This document shows positions 17,749-27,919 of a stretch of DNA of 64,000 nt, one piece after another. The number at the start of each line of letters is the position of its first letter. The first letter of the stretch is position 1. The notes under the pieces were generated by a model. The model was not told the DNA's origin. It searched no databases and saw only the letters and a program-made list of their open reading frames with translations. The stretch covers positions 16,088-80,087 of the forward strand of contig NZ_CAKOET010000006.1 in assembly GCF_933208495.1 (NCBI RefSeq), in the 5' to 3' direction. Made by a program: the position numbers and the translations under genes. This DNA is from Convivina praedatoris. GTDB lineage: Bacteria > Bacillota > Bacilli > Lactobacillales > Lactobacillaceae.

Positions 17749-19104
17749 TTAAGAATTCTTTTCGCGTAATTCCATTTCAATTTCTTCTAATGACTTACCG
17801 CGTGTTTCAGGGACTAAGTACTTAACAAAGAAGAGTGAAATAAAGGCAAAGACGGCAAAGACCCCAAAAGGCCCACCAACATTATTATGGAAAGCAGCTA
17901 GTAGAACCAAGAAGAATTGGGAAACCAAAAAGTTTCCAATCCAATTGGCTGCAGAACCAATTGATGATCCAATCCCTCGAACAGAGACTGGGAAAATCTC
18001 ACCGATTAGCAACCACGCAATTGGCCCCCATGAAATTGCAAAACCAAAGATATATGTTGCAATCAAAAGCATCGTTGGGATGGCTGCAATCTTCACACTA
18101 ACTGTATAGTTAAGAATGGTCAAAAGGCCTAAGGAAACAGTCATAACTACTGAACCAAACATCAACAGCGCCTTGCGGTCAAAGCTATCCATAATCATCG
18201 TAGCCAAAATCGTTACGGCAAAGTTAACAACACCAATCCCAACTGAAATCCAAATAGCCTGTCCAGCATCAAAGCCAAAGCCCTTGATAAAGACTTGTGG
18301 TAGGAAGTAAATTACTGAATTAATACCTACCAACTGCTGAAGAAACATAATCCCCACCGCTACAATTACGGCTGGACGGGCAATGGTAAAGAGATCTTTT
18401 AAACCACCCTTAGGCTGCTTTTGAATCTCAGCCATTTCCTTTAATTCCACGTCAACTTCTTGGGGCTTATCCTGACGCAAACGAAGCAAAACCTTACGAG
18501 CATCCTCTGACTTACCTTGTGCAAATAGGAAACGAGGAGACTCAGGCAACAATAAGCCACCAATGAATAGCAAAACGGCTGGAATCAAAGCCGACGCTAA
18601 CATCCAGCGCCAATCACGAACATCCAAAAGGTTGTGTCCCAGGAAGGCCAAGTTAGAAACATAGGCCAGAAGAATTCCTGCAGTAATCATCAGTTGGAAC
18701 ATAGTTCCTAGAGAACCACGATGCTCGGCCGGTGCTAATTCGGCTAGATAAGCTGGTGTCAAGGCTGAGGCTGCTCCCACGGCCAAACCTAAAATAATTC
18801 GAGCAATTACCATTGTGACAAAGCCTACAGCAAAAGCAGTTAACAGTGAGCCGGCAATGAAGAAACATGCCGCCACAATCAATAATTTCTTACGCCCAAA
18901 ACGATCTGACAAAGGTCCAACCGCAAAGGCGCCAATTGTTGAACCAATCAACACAGATGATGTAATAAATCCAGTTTGTTCAACAGACAAGTGGAAGTCT
19001 CCTTCGATTAATGGAGACGCTCCGGAAATGATACCTGTGTCAAAGCCAAACAAAAGACCGCCCAAGGCACCAAAAATAAAGATAAAAATAACATTTGCTC
19101 GCAT
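17749..19104 (-). CDS. Sugar:proton symporter, MFS sugar porter family
   Basis: A 451-residue, 12-helix protein with the sugar-porter signatures: GGLLFGFDTGIISGA in helix 1, DRFGRKK between helices 2 and 3, PESPRFL after helix 6, and PETRGKSLEEIE at the C-terminus. It resembles the XylE/GalP/AraE type, importing a pentose or hexose with protons; the exact sugar cannot be read. A perfect CcpA cre site lies about 50 bases upstream of the promoter start point, so expression is linked to carbon catabolite control. Monocistronic, with its own terminator. Confidence 0.92.
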   Translation of the reverse strand: MRANVIFIFIFGALGGLLFGFDTGIISGASPLIEGDFHLSVEQTGFITSSVLIGSTIGAFAVGPLSDRFGRKKLLIVAACFFIAGSLLTAFAVGFVTMVIARIILGLAVGAASALTPAYLAELAPAEHRGSLGTMFQLMITAGILLAYVSNLAFLGHNLLDVRDWRWMLASALIPAVLLFIGGLLLPESPRFLFAQGKSEDARKVLLRLRQDKPQEVDVELKEMAEIQKQPKGGLKDLFTIARPAVIVAVGIMFLQQLVGINSVIYFLPQVFIKGFGFDAGQAIWISVGIGVVNFAVTILATMIMDSFDRKALLMFGSVVMTVSLGLLTILNYTVSVKIAAIPTMLLIATYIFGFAISWGPIAWLLIGEIFPVSVRGIGSSIGSAANWIGNFLVSQFFLVLLAAFHNNVGGPFGVFAVFAFISLFFVKYLVPETRGKSLEEIEMELREKNS

Positions 19105-19194
19105 AGCAAACTCCTATTGAAATATTAGCCGTTCATGGCTGCTGCCATCTCCCTCCCCGCATCAATTTATGATAACGGTTTACTGGCCTTTTTA

Positions 19195-19223
19195 AATATA
19201 CATGAACACTATTTGGATTGCAA
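19195..19223 (-). promoter_or_regulatory. Promoter of the sugar porter gene
   Basis: TTGCAA, 17-base spacer, TATATT on the minus strand, about 90 bases before the start codon. Confidence 0.7.
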
Positions 19224-19232
19224 TAAGTAAAA

Positions 19233-19246
19233 TGAAATCGCTTACA
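19233..19246. promoter_or_regulatory. CcpA catabolite-responsive element (cre)
   Basis: TGAAATCGCTTACA matches the cre consensus TGWNANCGNTNWCA at every defined position. It lies just upstream of the -35 box of the sugar porter promoter, a place compatible with CcpA activation as well as repression. Confidence 0.82.
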
Positions 19247-19289
19247 TTTAATATTCTGTTCACTTTTAAAAATCTTAACTGCAGGCCAT

Positions 19290-19323
19290 AAAAAAACATG
19301 TAATCAAAAAATCGTTACATGTT
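19290..19323 (-). terminator. Terminator of the CPBP protease gene
   Basis: On the minus strand AACATGTAA / TTACATGTT with an 11-base loop and a following T-run. Confidence 0.82.
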
Positions 19324-19337
19324 TCATAAATGCAATT

Positions 19338-20045
19338 TTAACGCAGCGTCATCATGATAAAAGGTAATGTTGAAAAAAGATTTTGCATAAGGTGGACAGC
19401 CATACTGTTACTAATTCGACCGGTTCTCTTATAAACAAAGGCTAATACCAAACCTAAAGTAGTATAGGTTAGTAGGTCCAACAAAGTGGATACTTGCCAT
19501 TTAGTTAAGATGACATGAGCTAGACCAAAAAGAAAGGCCGAGAGTATGGGACCATACCACCAGTTTTTCTGGCTATCAAAGTAATCAAATACCAAGCCTC
19601 GAAAGAGTAATTCTTCCATAATGGGTGCCAAAATAATAATACAAAAAAGCATTGCCAGTAAAGAATAAGTTCCGGAAGAAGTTATCAATTCAGTGATGCC
19701 TTCTTGGTTAGCCGAAACAGCGCCCTTAGTTCCTAACAAGGTGACTCGAATCATACCACAGACGACCAAACCTAATAAGCAGACTAACCACATTCGAATT
19801 AGCCACCAAGCTTTTTGAAAGTTTTTAAAATTGATTGGTAAGATTGAAAAATCAGGCTGACGAACTTTAATAACCCGAATTATCACCAAAACATAGAGTA
19901 ACGATCCAATCAAGCCAGCCGTTAACAGTCCCAATCGTTGCAGCACTGAGAATCGTGGTAAGACGGAAACCTGAATCAGGCCGGAGACAAGAATATCCCA
20001 GACAAAAAAGCTAATAAAAATTAATATTTGTTTTAAACGTGTCAT
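19338..20045 (-). CDS. CPBP-family intramembrane metalloprotease (CAAX/Abi type)
   Basis: A 235-residue polytopic membrane protein with the family's glutamate pair in EELLFRG (near residue 143) and the histidine in FGLAHVI (near 175), which form the membrane-embedded metal site of CAAX-protease/bacteriocin-processing (CPBP) enzymes. In lactic acid bacteria such proteins often serve in bacteriocin self-immunity, but no bacteriocin gene is adjacent here, so the role remains open. It is transcribed alone, divergently from the riboswitch-controlled pbuX operon. Confidence 0.88.
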   Translation of the reverse strand: MTRLKQILIFISFFVWDILVSGLIQVSVLPRFSVLQRLGLLTAGLIGSLLYVLVIIRVIKVRQPDFSILPINFKNFQKAWWLIRMWLVCLLGLVVCGMIRVTLLGTKGAVSANQEGITELITSSGTYSLLAMLFCIIILAPIMEELLFRGLVFDYFDSQKNWWYGPILSAFLFGLAHVILTKWQVSTLLDLLTYTTLGLVLAFVYKRTGRISNSMAVHLMQNLFSTLPFIMMTLR

Positions 20046-20115
20046 ATTATTTACTTAAACTATCCTTTTATTCGTCTTTTATAAATGTATCATAAAAAGT
20101 ATATTAATTTGTTCG

Positions 20116-20144
20116 TTGTTAACCCCAACTTTTCCTGCTACACT
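20116..20144 (+). promoter_or_regulatory. Promoter of the pbuX-xpt operon
   Basis: TTGTTA, 17-base spacer, TACACT preceded by TG. It starts transcription just before the riboswitch aptamer. Confidence 0.72.
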
Positions 20145-20153
20145 GAAATTATA

Positions 20154-20225
20154 GTTTGCAGATATAATCGGTTAAAAATGGTAACCAAGTTTCTACCGCA
20201 CACCTAAATGTGCGACTATCGCAAC
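20154..20225 (+). ncRNA. Guanine riboswitch aptamer
   Basis: Purine-riboswitch core: ATATAATCGG at the 5' side, AAGTTTCTACCG in the middle and CTAAATGTGCGACTAT at the 3' side, with P1 formed by GTTTGC and GCAAC. The base after GA in the 3' core (GACTAT) is C, the position that selects guanine-type ligands; adenine sensors have T. It precedes xanthine/purine salvage genes. Ligand binding should favour the following terminator. Confidence 0.93.
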
Positions 20226-20239
20226 GGACACTGGTGATT

Positions 20240-20275
20240 TAGTGCTGGCCCCGCGATGGACAGCACTATTTTTTT
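20240..20275 (+). terminator. Riboswitch-controlled terminator
   Basis: TAGTGCTG / CAGCACTA stem followed by seven T, ending at the base before the GGAGG ribosome site of pbuX. Its loop contains GCGATGG, which can pair with CTATCGC in the 3' strand of aptamer P1, giving a plausible antiterminator. Confidence 0.88.
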
Positions 20276-20286
20276 GGAGGAAAATC

Positions 20287-22151
<1,865 letters not shown>

Positions 22152-22180
22152 GAAATAGTCAAAAAAATTTATTGTGAACT

Positions 22181-23101
22181 TTAATTACTTGATTGAATTA
22201 GATGTTCCAAATATCCCGCTTGTATCATGGAGAAATTAAAAACATATTTTATCGATTTAATAATATTTTTTAAATGGCTTAAGTCTGAATCCCACCCCTG
22301 CCCATCAGTAATATAAATAAAATCATGAATAGAATCATCAAATATTTGCTGTCGCAAACTAAATTCTCCACCACTTGCCTTAAGTTTTGATCCTTGTGAT
22401 GAAAAATTATTAATTTCAAACAGATATAATTTATTTTTCTTTACATCATATAAACTACCATCAAATCTTACATTAAATAGTCTTTGATCAAGTACAACCT
22501 TATAATTATCTTTTATATATTGATACGTCGACTGTCCATGCCACTGAAAATTATATTTATCTGCCAAATTTCGTAAAACAGATTCAATATATAATTCGCC
22601 ACGCTGTCCGCTCCTATTTTTACGGCCATTACTATCCATTCCAGCCTCTACCCCGGTGGAATAATCCTTTAATGATTTAGTAATACCTTTCAACAATAAC
22701 TCTTCTAGCCCAGAATCATGAATGAATTGTAAATATAAATCAATATCATTCAATTGTATTTCCTTAAAATCTAACAGGTAATCTCCAGTTAAACCTTCAA
22801 CTTTTAATTTTTTATCTGATTTTGGTTTTTCAAACTTATCATTTCGAATTCCGAGTAATGGAGGAATTAATTTTAATAAGTTTGGTTGATCTAAAAACAA
22901 TTTTTTTAAGGCAGCTTTATCCTTTCCAATTAAATAATCTAGTGTAAATATACCCGGACCATATTTCGCAGCATTTCTTTTTACATTCTCAAAATTTATC
23001 CAATAATTTGCCGGTAAAGCCAACGTCTGACGGCTATTCACAAAATCACAAAATTTTTGTTCAGCCGTCCTTTGCATATATTTATCATAACTTTCCATCA
23101 T
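22181..23101 (-). CDS. dpnB: DpnII-type restriction endonuclease (GATC)
   Basis: A 306-residue protein resembling the DpnII/MboI family. A C-terminal nuclease core shows acidic residues in VRFDGSLYD and LYLFEINNF (about residues 213-232), consistent with a PD-(D/E)XK-like site. DpnII cuts unmethylated GATC on double-stranded DNA. The assignment rests heavily on gene order, since it is the third gene after dpnM and dpnA, as in Streptococcus pneumoniae. It overlaps dpnA by 4 bases and ends 29 bases from xpt on the opposite strand. Clearly AT-rich compared with its neighbours. Confidence 0.88.
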   Translation of the reverse strand: MMESYDKYMQRTAEQKFCDFVNSRQTLALPANYWINFENVKRNAAKYGPGIFTLDYLIGKDKAALKKLFLDQPNLLKLIPPLLGIRNDKFEKPKSDKKLKVEGLTGDYLLDFKEIQLNDIDLYLQFIHDSGLEELLLKGITKSLKDYSTGVEAGMDSNGRKNRSGQRGELYIESVLRNLADKYNFQWHGQSTYQYIKDNYKVVLDQRLFNVRFDGSLYDVKKNKLYLFEINNFSSQGSKLKASGGEFSLRQQIFDDSIHDFIYITDGQGWDSDLSHLKNIIKSIKYVFNFSMIQAGYLEHLIQSSN

Positions 23102-23898
23102 ATAATTTTCCCCACATATACCTTATCAAGGTTTGTAATTCTCTTTTTTGCTATCTCAATATATTGACTTTCAATATCTATACCAATACTTTGCCGTTTT
23201 AATAATTTTGAAGCTACCATTGTGGTTCCACTTCCCACGAAAGGATCAAGAATTAAATCCCCCTGCTGAGAACTAGCTACTATAATCCGTTGTATTAATG
23301 CAATGGGTTTTTGAGTAGGATGTTTTCCAAACATTTTTTCACTCCTTGACGTATTACTTGTTATCCAAACATCTTTCATTTGTTTATTATTATTGATTGA
23401 TCGCATTAGGTCGTAATTAAACGTTTGATATCCGTGCTTTTTTTTGGCCCAAATAGCGGTTTCAGTTGAGTGAGTAAACATTCTTCTACTTAAATTCGGG
23501 GCTGGATTAGATTTTTGCCAAGTAATATTGTTTAAAATCTTCCAATTTCCTTTATTAAGAAGATAACCAAGTGTATAAATATTATGCATTGTGCCAAAAA
23601 CCCATATTGTTCCGTCCTTTTTTAGTATTCTATAGGCTTCTTCAAGAAAAGTAGAATAAAACTTTTCTGGATCATCCGTTTTATCCCAATTCCCCTTATT
23701 AACTGATACAACTTTGCCACCACTATTACTAAAGCCTCCATTACTTAAAAAATAGGGTAAGTCAGCAATAATAACATCTATCTTATTATCGGGAATAAGA
23801 CTCAATATTTTCAATGAATCGCCTAATACCAACTGGGAATCAGCATCTTCATAAACTAGTGAATAATTTTTATTTTTTTCCAATTTATACTCCAACAT
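23098..23898 (-). CDS. dpnA: DpnA-type adenine methyltransferase (beta class)
   Basis: A 266-residue beta-class amino-methyltransferase: the catalytic motif ADLPYFLSNGG (residues 45-55) comes before the AdoMet motif LDPFVGSGTT near 220. The intervening NITWQKSNPAPNLS and HSTETAIWAKK segments match pneumococcal DpnA. DpnA methylates GATC adenine and can act on single strands, which protects incoming DNA during transformation. The motif is DLPY instead of the classic DPPY; both occur in active enzymes. It overlaps dpnM by 14 bases and dpnB by 4, so the cassette is tightly coupled. Confidence 0.93.
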   Translation of the reverse strand: MLEYKLEKNKNYSLVYEDADSQLVLGDSLKILSLIPDNKIDVIIADLPYFLSNGGFSNSGGKVVSVNKGNWDKTDDPEKFYSTFLEEAYRILKKDGTIWVFGTMHNIYTLGYLLNKGNWKILNNITWQKSNPAPNLSRRMFTHSTETAIWAKKKHGYQTFNYDLMRSINNNKQMKDVWITSNTSRSEKMFGKHPTQKPIALIQRIIVASSQQGDLILDPFVGSGTTMVASKLLKRQSIGIDIESQYIEIAKKRITNLDKVYVGKII

Positions 23899-24742
23899 TA
23901 GTTATTAGAACTTCACCTACTTTCCCCCTACTAGTACCATTAGCACTAATACTACGATTAGCTAAAATCCTATTTACTCTAATTCCTGGTATTTGACCAT
24001 ACAAATCATCTATTAATGGTACATCCGAATTGGATAGCAACACAAACACACCCTTTTCATGTAATTCTAGAAATGTATCTCTTAATAAAAGTTGTTGTTC
24101 GTATCCAAATTCTCCAGAATACGATGTAAATGAACTAGTCTTACTAACAGGTATATACGGAGGATCAAAGTAGACAAAATCACCTGATCTTGCTTCTAAA
24201 ACAGATTTACTAAAATCACCCCTCATAAATTTGATTTCTGCATCATTTAAATAACTTGATACTGATAAAATCCGCTTACTATCCGCTATTAGGGGGTTTT
24301 TGTACTTTCCATAAGGTATGTTATTCTGTCCTTTTTTATTCACACGCCACATCCCATTAAACCCTGTTTTAACCATATATATAAAGCGTGCTGCTCTTTC
24401 AATATCTGTCATCTCTAAAAGACGTCCATCACGATCTGCAGATCTTAAATTTAGGTAGTAATCTTTAGAATTATATTTTTCATGTAATTTAAGAATATCC
24501 AATAGTTCATAGGGATTATCCCTAACTACTTTCCATGTAATAACTAATTCAACATTAAAATCATTTACAACCGCTTTTTTAGGATGGAGATCCAACAAAA
24601 ACGCTCCCCCTCCAACAAATGGCTCGAAATAAGTACCATATTTTTTTGGAATAAATCTTGATAATTCCGGAAGTAATTGCCTTTTCCCTCCAACCCATTT
24701 GATAAATGGGCTTAATTCAAAGCTATTATTTTTATCTATCAT
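23885..24742 (-). CDS. dpnM: Dam-like adenine methyltransferase DpnM (GATC)
   Basis: A 285-residue alpha-class N6-adenine methyltransferase of the Dam/DpnM group: the AdoMet motif FEPFVGGGAF (about residues 40-49) precedes the catalytic FDPPYIP (about 193-199), and the N-terminal FIKWVGGKRQLLPEL matches DpnM. It methylates adenine in GATC on double-stranded DNA and protects the host from DpnB. First gene of the cassette, with a good promoter at 24803-24831. Low G+C suggests acquisition by transfer. Confidence 0.95.
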   Translation of the reverse strand: MIDKNNSFELSPFIKWVGGKRQLLPELSRFIPKKYGTYFEPFVGGGAFLLDLHPKKAVVNDFNVELVITWKVVRDNPYELLDILKLHEKYNSKDYYLNLRSADRDGRLLEMTDIERAARFIYMVKTGFNGMWRVNKKGQNNIPYGKYKNPLIADSKRILSVSSYLNDAEIKFMRGDFSKSVLEARSGDFVYFDPPYIPVSKTSSFTSYSGEFGYEQQLLLRDTFLELHEKGVFVLLSNSDVPLIDDLYGQIPGIRVNRILANRSISANGTSRGKVGEVLITNVGV

Positions 24743-24802
24743 CTAATATTAAACCCACTATTCTATATACGTGATTCAGCTACTTTTTTTATTAATTCTA
24801 AC

Positions 24803-24831
24803 ATTATATGAATTAGAGTAGCACTAAACAA
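24803..24831 (-). promoter_or_regulatory. Promoter of the dpn cassette
   Basis: TTGTTT, 17-base spacer, TATAAT on the minus strand, about 60 bases before dpnM. An inverted repeat TAATTC-N11-GAATTA (24793-24815) brackets the -10 box and could be an operator. Confidence 0.75.
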
Positions 24832-24847
24832 ACTATTATTATTTAAA

Positions 24848-24880
24848 CAAAAACCACCAACCTCTCGGCTGGTGGTTTTA
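24848..24880 (-). terminator. Terminator of rplM-rpsI
   Basis: AAAACCACCA / TGGTGGTTTT hairpin with T-run on the minus strand, 20 bases after the rpsI stop. Confidence 0.9.
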
Positions 24881-24898
24881 AAAACGAAAATATTGATA

Positions 24899-25294
24899 TT
24901 AACGCTTTGAGAATTGTGATGCCTTACGGGCTTTCTTAAGACCTGGCTTCTTACGTTCCTTCATACGTGAGTCACGTGTCAAAAGACCAGCAGCCTTCAA
25001 AGCTGAGCGGAAGTCAGGATCAACAACCAACAAGGCACGGGCGATACCGTGACGAGTTGCACCTGCTTGACCTGAGAAACCACCACCATTAACGTTAACG
25101 AATACATCGTAGTTACCCAATGTTTCCGTAGCGTTGAATGGTTGCAAAACAACTTCACGCAAGTTAGGGAAAGGGATGTAATCTTCGATGGACTTACCGT
25201 TCATAGTAATTGCACCAGTTCCTGGTACCAAACGTACCCGGGCAACTGAGTTCTTACGACGACCTGTTCCGGCATATTGTACTGTTGCAGTCAT
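24899..25294 (-). CDS. rpsI: 30S ribosomal protein S9
   Basis: A 131-residue S9 with the N-terminal [16 protein letters not shown] segment and the very basic C-terminal end [12 protein letters not shown], whose last residues reach the P-site tRNA. Standard bacterial length. It follows rplM by 17 bases and closes the operon. A strong AGGAG-type site precedes the ATG. Confidence 0.98.
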   Translation of the reverse strand: MTATVQYAGTGRRKNSVARVRLVPGTGAITMNGKSIEDYIPFPNLREVVLQPFNATETLGNYDVFVNVNGGGFSGQAGATRHGIARALLVVDPDFRSALKAAGLLTRDSRMKERKKPGLKKARKASQFSKR

Positions 25295-25311
25295 ATTTAG
25301 ATTCTCCTTTC

Positions 25312-25755
25312 TTAGATTAACTTGTCGATGTCAAGTACTTCAGGCTTTTGTGCAGCATGCTTGTGATCAGCACCGGCATACACGTGCAAGTTCAAGCCTT
25401 GTGCGCGTCCCAAAGTGTTCTTAGGCAACATACCCTTGATTGAAAGTTCCAAGAGCTTTTCAGGATCTTTCTGACGGTAGTCACCGGCAGTCCGTTCCTT
25501 CAAACCACCTGGGTGGTTTGAGTGATGGTAATAAATCTTGTCAGTAGCTTTCTTACCAGTCAACTTTACTTCACTAGCATTGATGATGATAACATTGTCA
25601 CCCATATCAACGTTTGGTGTGAAAGTTGGCTTGTTCTTACCACGTAAGATTGAGGCAACAACCGTTGACAAACGTCCCATTACGACGTCTTTGGCATCAA
25701 TGATGTACCACTTTTTTTCGATTTCGCCTGGCTTGGCTAAAAATGTTGTACGCAT
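25312..25755 (-). CDS. rplM: 50S ribosomal protein L13
   Basis: A 147-residue L13 with [17 protein letters not shown] near the N-terminus and the conserved NPGGLK-like HPGGLKER and MLPKNTLGR segments. L13 is an early assembly protein of the 50S subunit. First gene of rplM-rpsI, with a strong promoter and a structured leader that resembles the Firmicute L13 leader, which suggests feedback by L13. Confidence 0.98.
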   Translation of the reverse strand: MRTTFLAKPGEIEKKWYIIDAKDVVMGRLSTVVASILRGKNKPTFTPNVDMGDNVIIINASEVKLTGKKATDKIYYHHSNHPGGLKERTAGDYRQKDPEKLLELSIKGMLPKNTLGRAQGLNLHVYAGADHKHAAQKPEVLDIDKLI

Positions 25756-25761
25756 AGTGCG

Positions 25762-25852
25762 CTCCTTTAATTTCTTGTTTACAGACTTGGTCGTTCCTTA
25801 CCAAGATAATTACAATAAGTTTCCGGGGCTTATCGTGAGGTAAACAATACCG
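25762..25852 (-). ncRNA. L13-type ribosomal protein leader
   Basis: The 5' UTR of rplM contains two stems: ACGATAAG/CTTATTGT with a CCCCGGAAA loop, and CTTGGT/ACCAAG with an AAGGAACG loop. This matches my memory of the L13 leader of Firmicutes, where L13 is thought to bind its own mRNA. Not checked against a covariance model. Confidence 0.65.
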
Positions 25853-25858
25853 TTTCTC

Positions 25859-25887
25859 ATTCTACCCAAACCAGGTAGTTATGTCAA
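25859..25887 (-). promoter_or_regulatory. Promoter of rplM-rpsI
   Basis: TTGACA, 17-base spacer, TAGAAT on the minus strand: a near-consensus sigma-A promoter right after the flavin-barrel gene. Confidence 0.88.
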
Positions 25888-25907
25888 TGTTTTACACTGA
25901 AATTCTA

Positions 25908-26315
25908 CTAATCAAAGGTTACATTTTCATTACCGGCATAGGAAGCCAACCGAGCCGAATGAATCGTTAATTGGTACAATATCTCTTCTTCTGGATGAGG
26001 GTGCATCTTAGAAAAGATTGGCGCCTTAAAGTAACTAGCCACCTCGGACCACTGCTTCTCAGAAGGTGCCATGGTTGCTTGATTAGACTCAATCCGAGCA
26101 CCATTTTCATTTAATAAAGTTAAAATCGCAACTCGTTCATTTTGGGCCAATTCCTTAACCTTAGTAGCATCCGGCTGACTTACCAGATACCAAACATTCG
26201 GTTGCTGAGGATCTGGGGCAAAGCCCATTAAGCGAGAACTTGGTTGATTATCAGCAGCAGTTGAAATCACAACCAAACCTTTAGCTGCTTGCATATACTC
26301 TTCAAATAATGTCAT
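25908..26315 (-). CDS. Pyridoxamine 5'-phosphate oxidase-like flavin split-barrel protein
   Basis: A 135-residue protein with the split-barrel pattern of the general-stress-26/PNPOx-like group: LVVISTAADNQPSSRLMGFA at the start and a KVKELAQNERVAILTL stretch in the middle. Such proteins bind FMN, F420 or heme; the true substrate is unknown and it is probably not the vitamin B6 oxidase itself. It follows truA by 22 bases in the same direction and interrupts the common truA-rplM neighbourhood. Confidence 0.78.
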   Translation of the reverse strand: MTLFEEYMQAAKGLVVISTAADNQPSSRLMGFAPDPQQPNVWYLVSQPDATKVKELAQNERVAILTLLNENGARIESNQATMAPSEKQWSEVASYFKAPIFSKMHPHPEEEILYQLTIHSARLASYAGNENVTFD

Positions 26316-26337
26316 CAGTAATAACCTCCATTTGATA

Positions 26338-27105
26338 TTAATTATACGCTATTTCGTCCAGATATAAGCCAGCGGCTGGGGCAGTATAACGGGCTTGTTC
26401 ACGATCTTTAACCTCAATCAAGCGCACAATATCATGTATTGGTCGACGGCCAGTACCAATCTCTAAGAGCACACCCACCATGATTCTGATTTGATTATAT
26501 AAAAAAGCATTTCCTTCAAAAATAAAAACCAATTCCTGCTCATCAGCTTTAACGATTACATCTGCTCGAGTAATTGTCCGCACGGTCGTGGCCGTTTCAT
26601 TACCTGAAGCAGCAAAGGAGGCAAAATCGTGCTCGCCTATTAAATCGGGTAAAGCTTCTTCAATCCGTTTGGCATCTAAATGCCAATGGAAATGGCCTGT
26701 GTAAACTCGTTTAAAGGGATCAACGTAATCCTGAGTTGACACGCGGTAAAAATAGCGCTTAGAGTGGCTGCTAAAGCGAGCGTGAAAGTTGTCTGAAACT
26801 ACCAAAACTTCTTTAATCAAAATATCACGGGGCAAAATAGTATTGAGGCCCTTGCGAACCCCTTCGGCTGGAATGTTAAAGGGTAAGTCAAAGTGGATGA
26901 CCTGGCCATATGCATGCACCCCCGTGTCAGTCCTTGATGCGCCTACCACCTTAATAGCCGGCTGAGGATTTTTCCCCATTTGATTAACTGCTTTAATTAG
27001 TTCGCCTTGAACCGTACGTTCACGCTCTACTCCGCGTTTACTTTGCACTTGGAAGCCGGCAAAACCGGAGCCATCATAGGCAACAACTGCTCGATAACGT
27101 GGCAT
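26338..27105 (-). CDS. truA: tRNA pseudouridine(38-40) synthase TruA
   Basis: A 255-residue TruA with the catalytic aspartate in GASRTDTGVHA (near residue 60) and the conserved FLYNQIRIMVG segment toward the C-terminus. It converts uridines 38-40 of the anticodon stem-loop to pseudouridine. Last gene of ecfA1-ecfA2-ecfT-truA, a classical Firmicute arrangement; 10 bases separate it from ecfT. A good ribosome site (GGAG) precedes the ATG. Confidence 0.96.
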   Translation of the reverse strand: MPRYRAVVAYDGSGFAGFQVQSKRGVERERTVQGELIKAVNQMGKNPQPAIKVVGASRTDTGVHAYGQVIHFDLPFNIPAEGVRKGLNTILPRDILIKEVLVVSDNFHARFSSHSKRYFYRVSTQDYVDPFKRVYTGHFHWHLDAKRIEEALPDLIGEHDFASFAASGNETATTVRTITRADVIVKADEQELVFIFEGNAFLYNQIRIMVGVLLEIGTGRRPIHDIVRLIEVKDREQARYTAPAAGLYLDEIAYN

Positions 27106-27115
27106 TTCTCACTCC

Positions 27116-27919
27116 TTACCAACCCTTTAAATTAATTAAACTAAAAACAATAATAAACAGCACCATCATTAAGCCACTGATATAGTCAGCTCGATGATAG
27201 GCCAAAATTCGGTACCGAGTTCGATGATCAGCATCTTTAAAGCCACGCACTTCCATGGCATTGGCCAAATCTAAGGCCCGTTGTAGAGCTCCGACAAAAA
27301 GTGGTACTAATAACGGTACAACTGCCTTAGCCCGCTTAATCGGTCCTCCGGTAGAAAAACTCATCCCCCGTGATTTTTGCGCATTCATAATTTTTTGCGT
27401 CTCATCCATTAGCAAGGGCACAAATCGTAAGGCAATTGACAACATTAAGGCCAATTCAGCAACGGGTACTTTCAGTTTTTTTAAAGGACCAAGTAATGAC
27501 TCCAGCGCTGATGCAATACTAGTTGGTGGTGTTGTTAAGGTCATAATCGTCGACATTAAAATAATTAAAACAAAGCGAATCACCACATAAATAGCGTTAA
27601 TCAAACCAGGTAGTGTAACTTTGATAAATCGCCACTGCCATAGAACTGGCTGCCCATCTGTGAAAAAAATTTGTAAAATAACAGTAAAAAGAATCAACCA
27701 TAGAATCGGTTTAATCCCTTGCCAATACAGATTTAATGGCTGTTTGGTCAGATAAATCACACCGGCTAAAAAAATCGTCGCCACTAAATAGGTTCCCCAA
27801 CTGTTAGCAAACAGTAAAATCATAATATAGACAAAGGTTAAGATAATTTTCGTCCGTGGATCCAACCGATGAATCCAACTGTTGCCAGGAATATAACGGC
27901 CAATCACAATACTATTCAT
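27116..27919 (-). CDS. ecfT: ECF transporter transmembrane component EcfT
   Basis: A 267-residue membrane protein of the energy-coupling factor T family, with several helices and the two Ala-Arg-Gly-type coupling motifs, seen as the QKSRGMSF and MEVRGF segments, that transmit ATPase movement. It recruits exchangeable S-components for vitamins. I place the start at ATG 27919, after AGGAGG; an upstream in-frame ATG has no ribosome site. It overlaps ecfA2 by 8 bases. Confidence 0.95.
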   Translation of the reverse strand: MNSIVIGRYIPGNSWIHRLDPRTKIILTFVYIMILLFANSWGTYLVATIFLAGVIYLTKQPLNLYWQGIKPILWLILFTVILQIFFTDGQPVLWQWRFIKVTLPGLINAIYVVIRFVLIILMSTIMTLTTPPTSIASALESLLGPLKKLKVPVAELALMLSIALRFVPLLMDETQKIMNAQKSRGMSFSTGGPIKRAKAVVPLLVPLFVGALQRALDLANAMEVRGFKDADHRTRYRILAYHRADYISGLMMVLFIIVFSLINLKGW

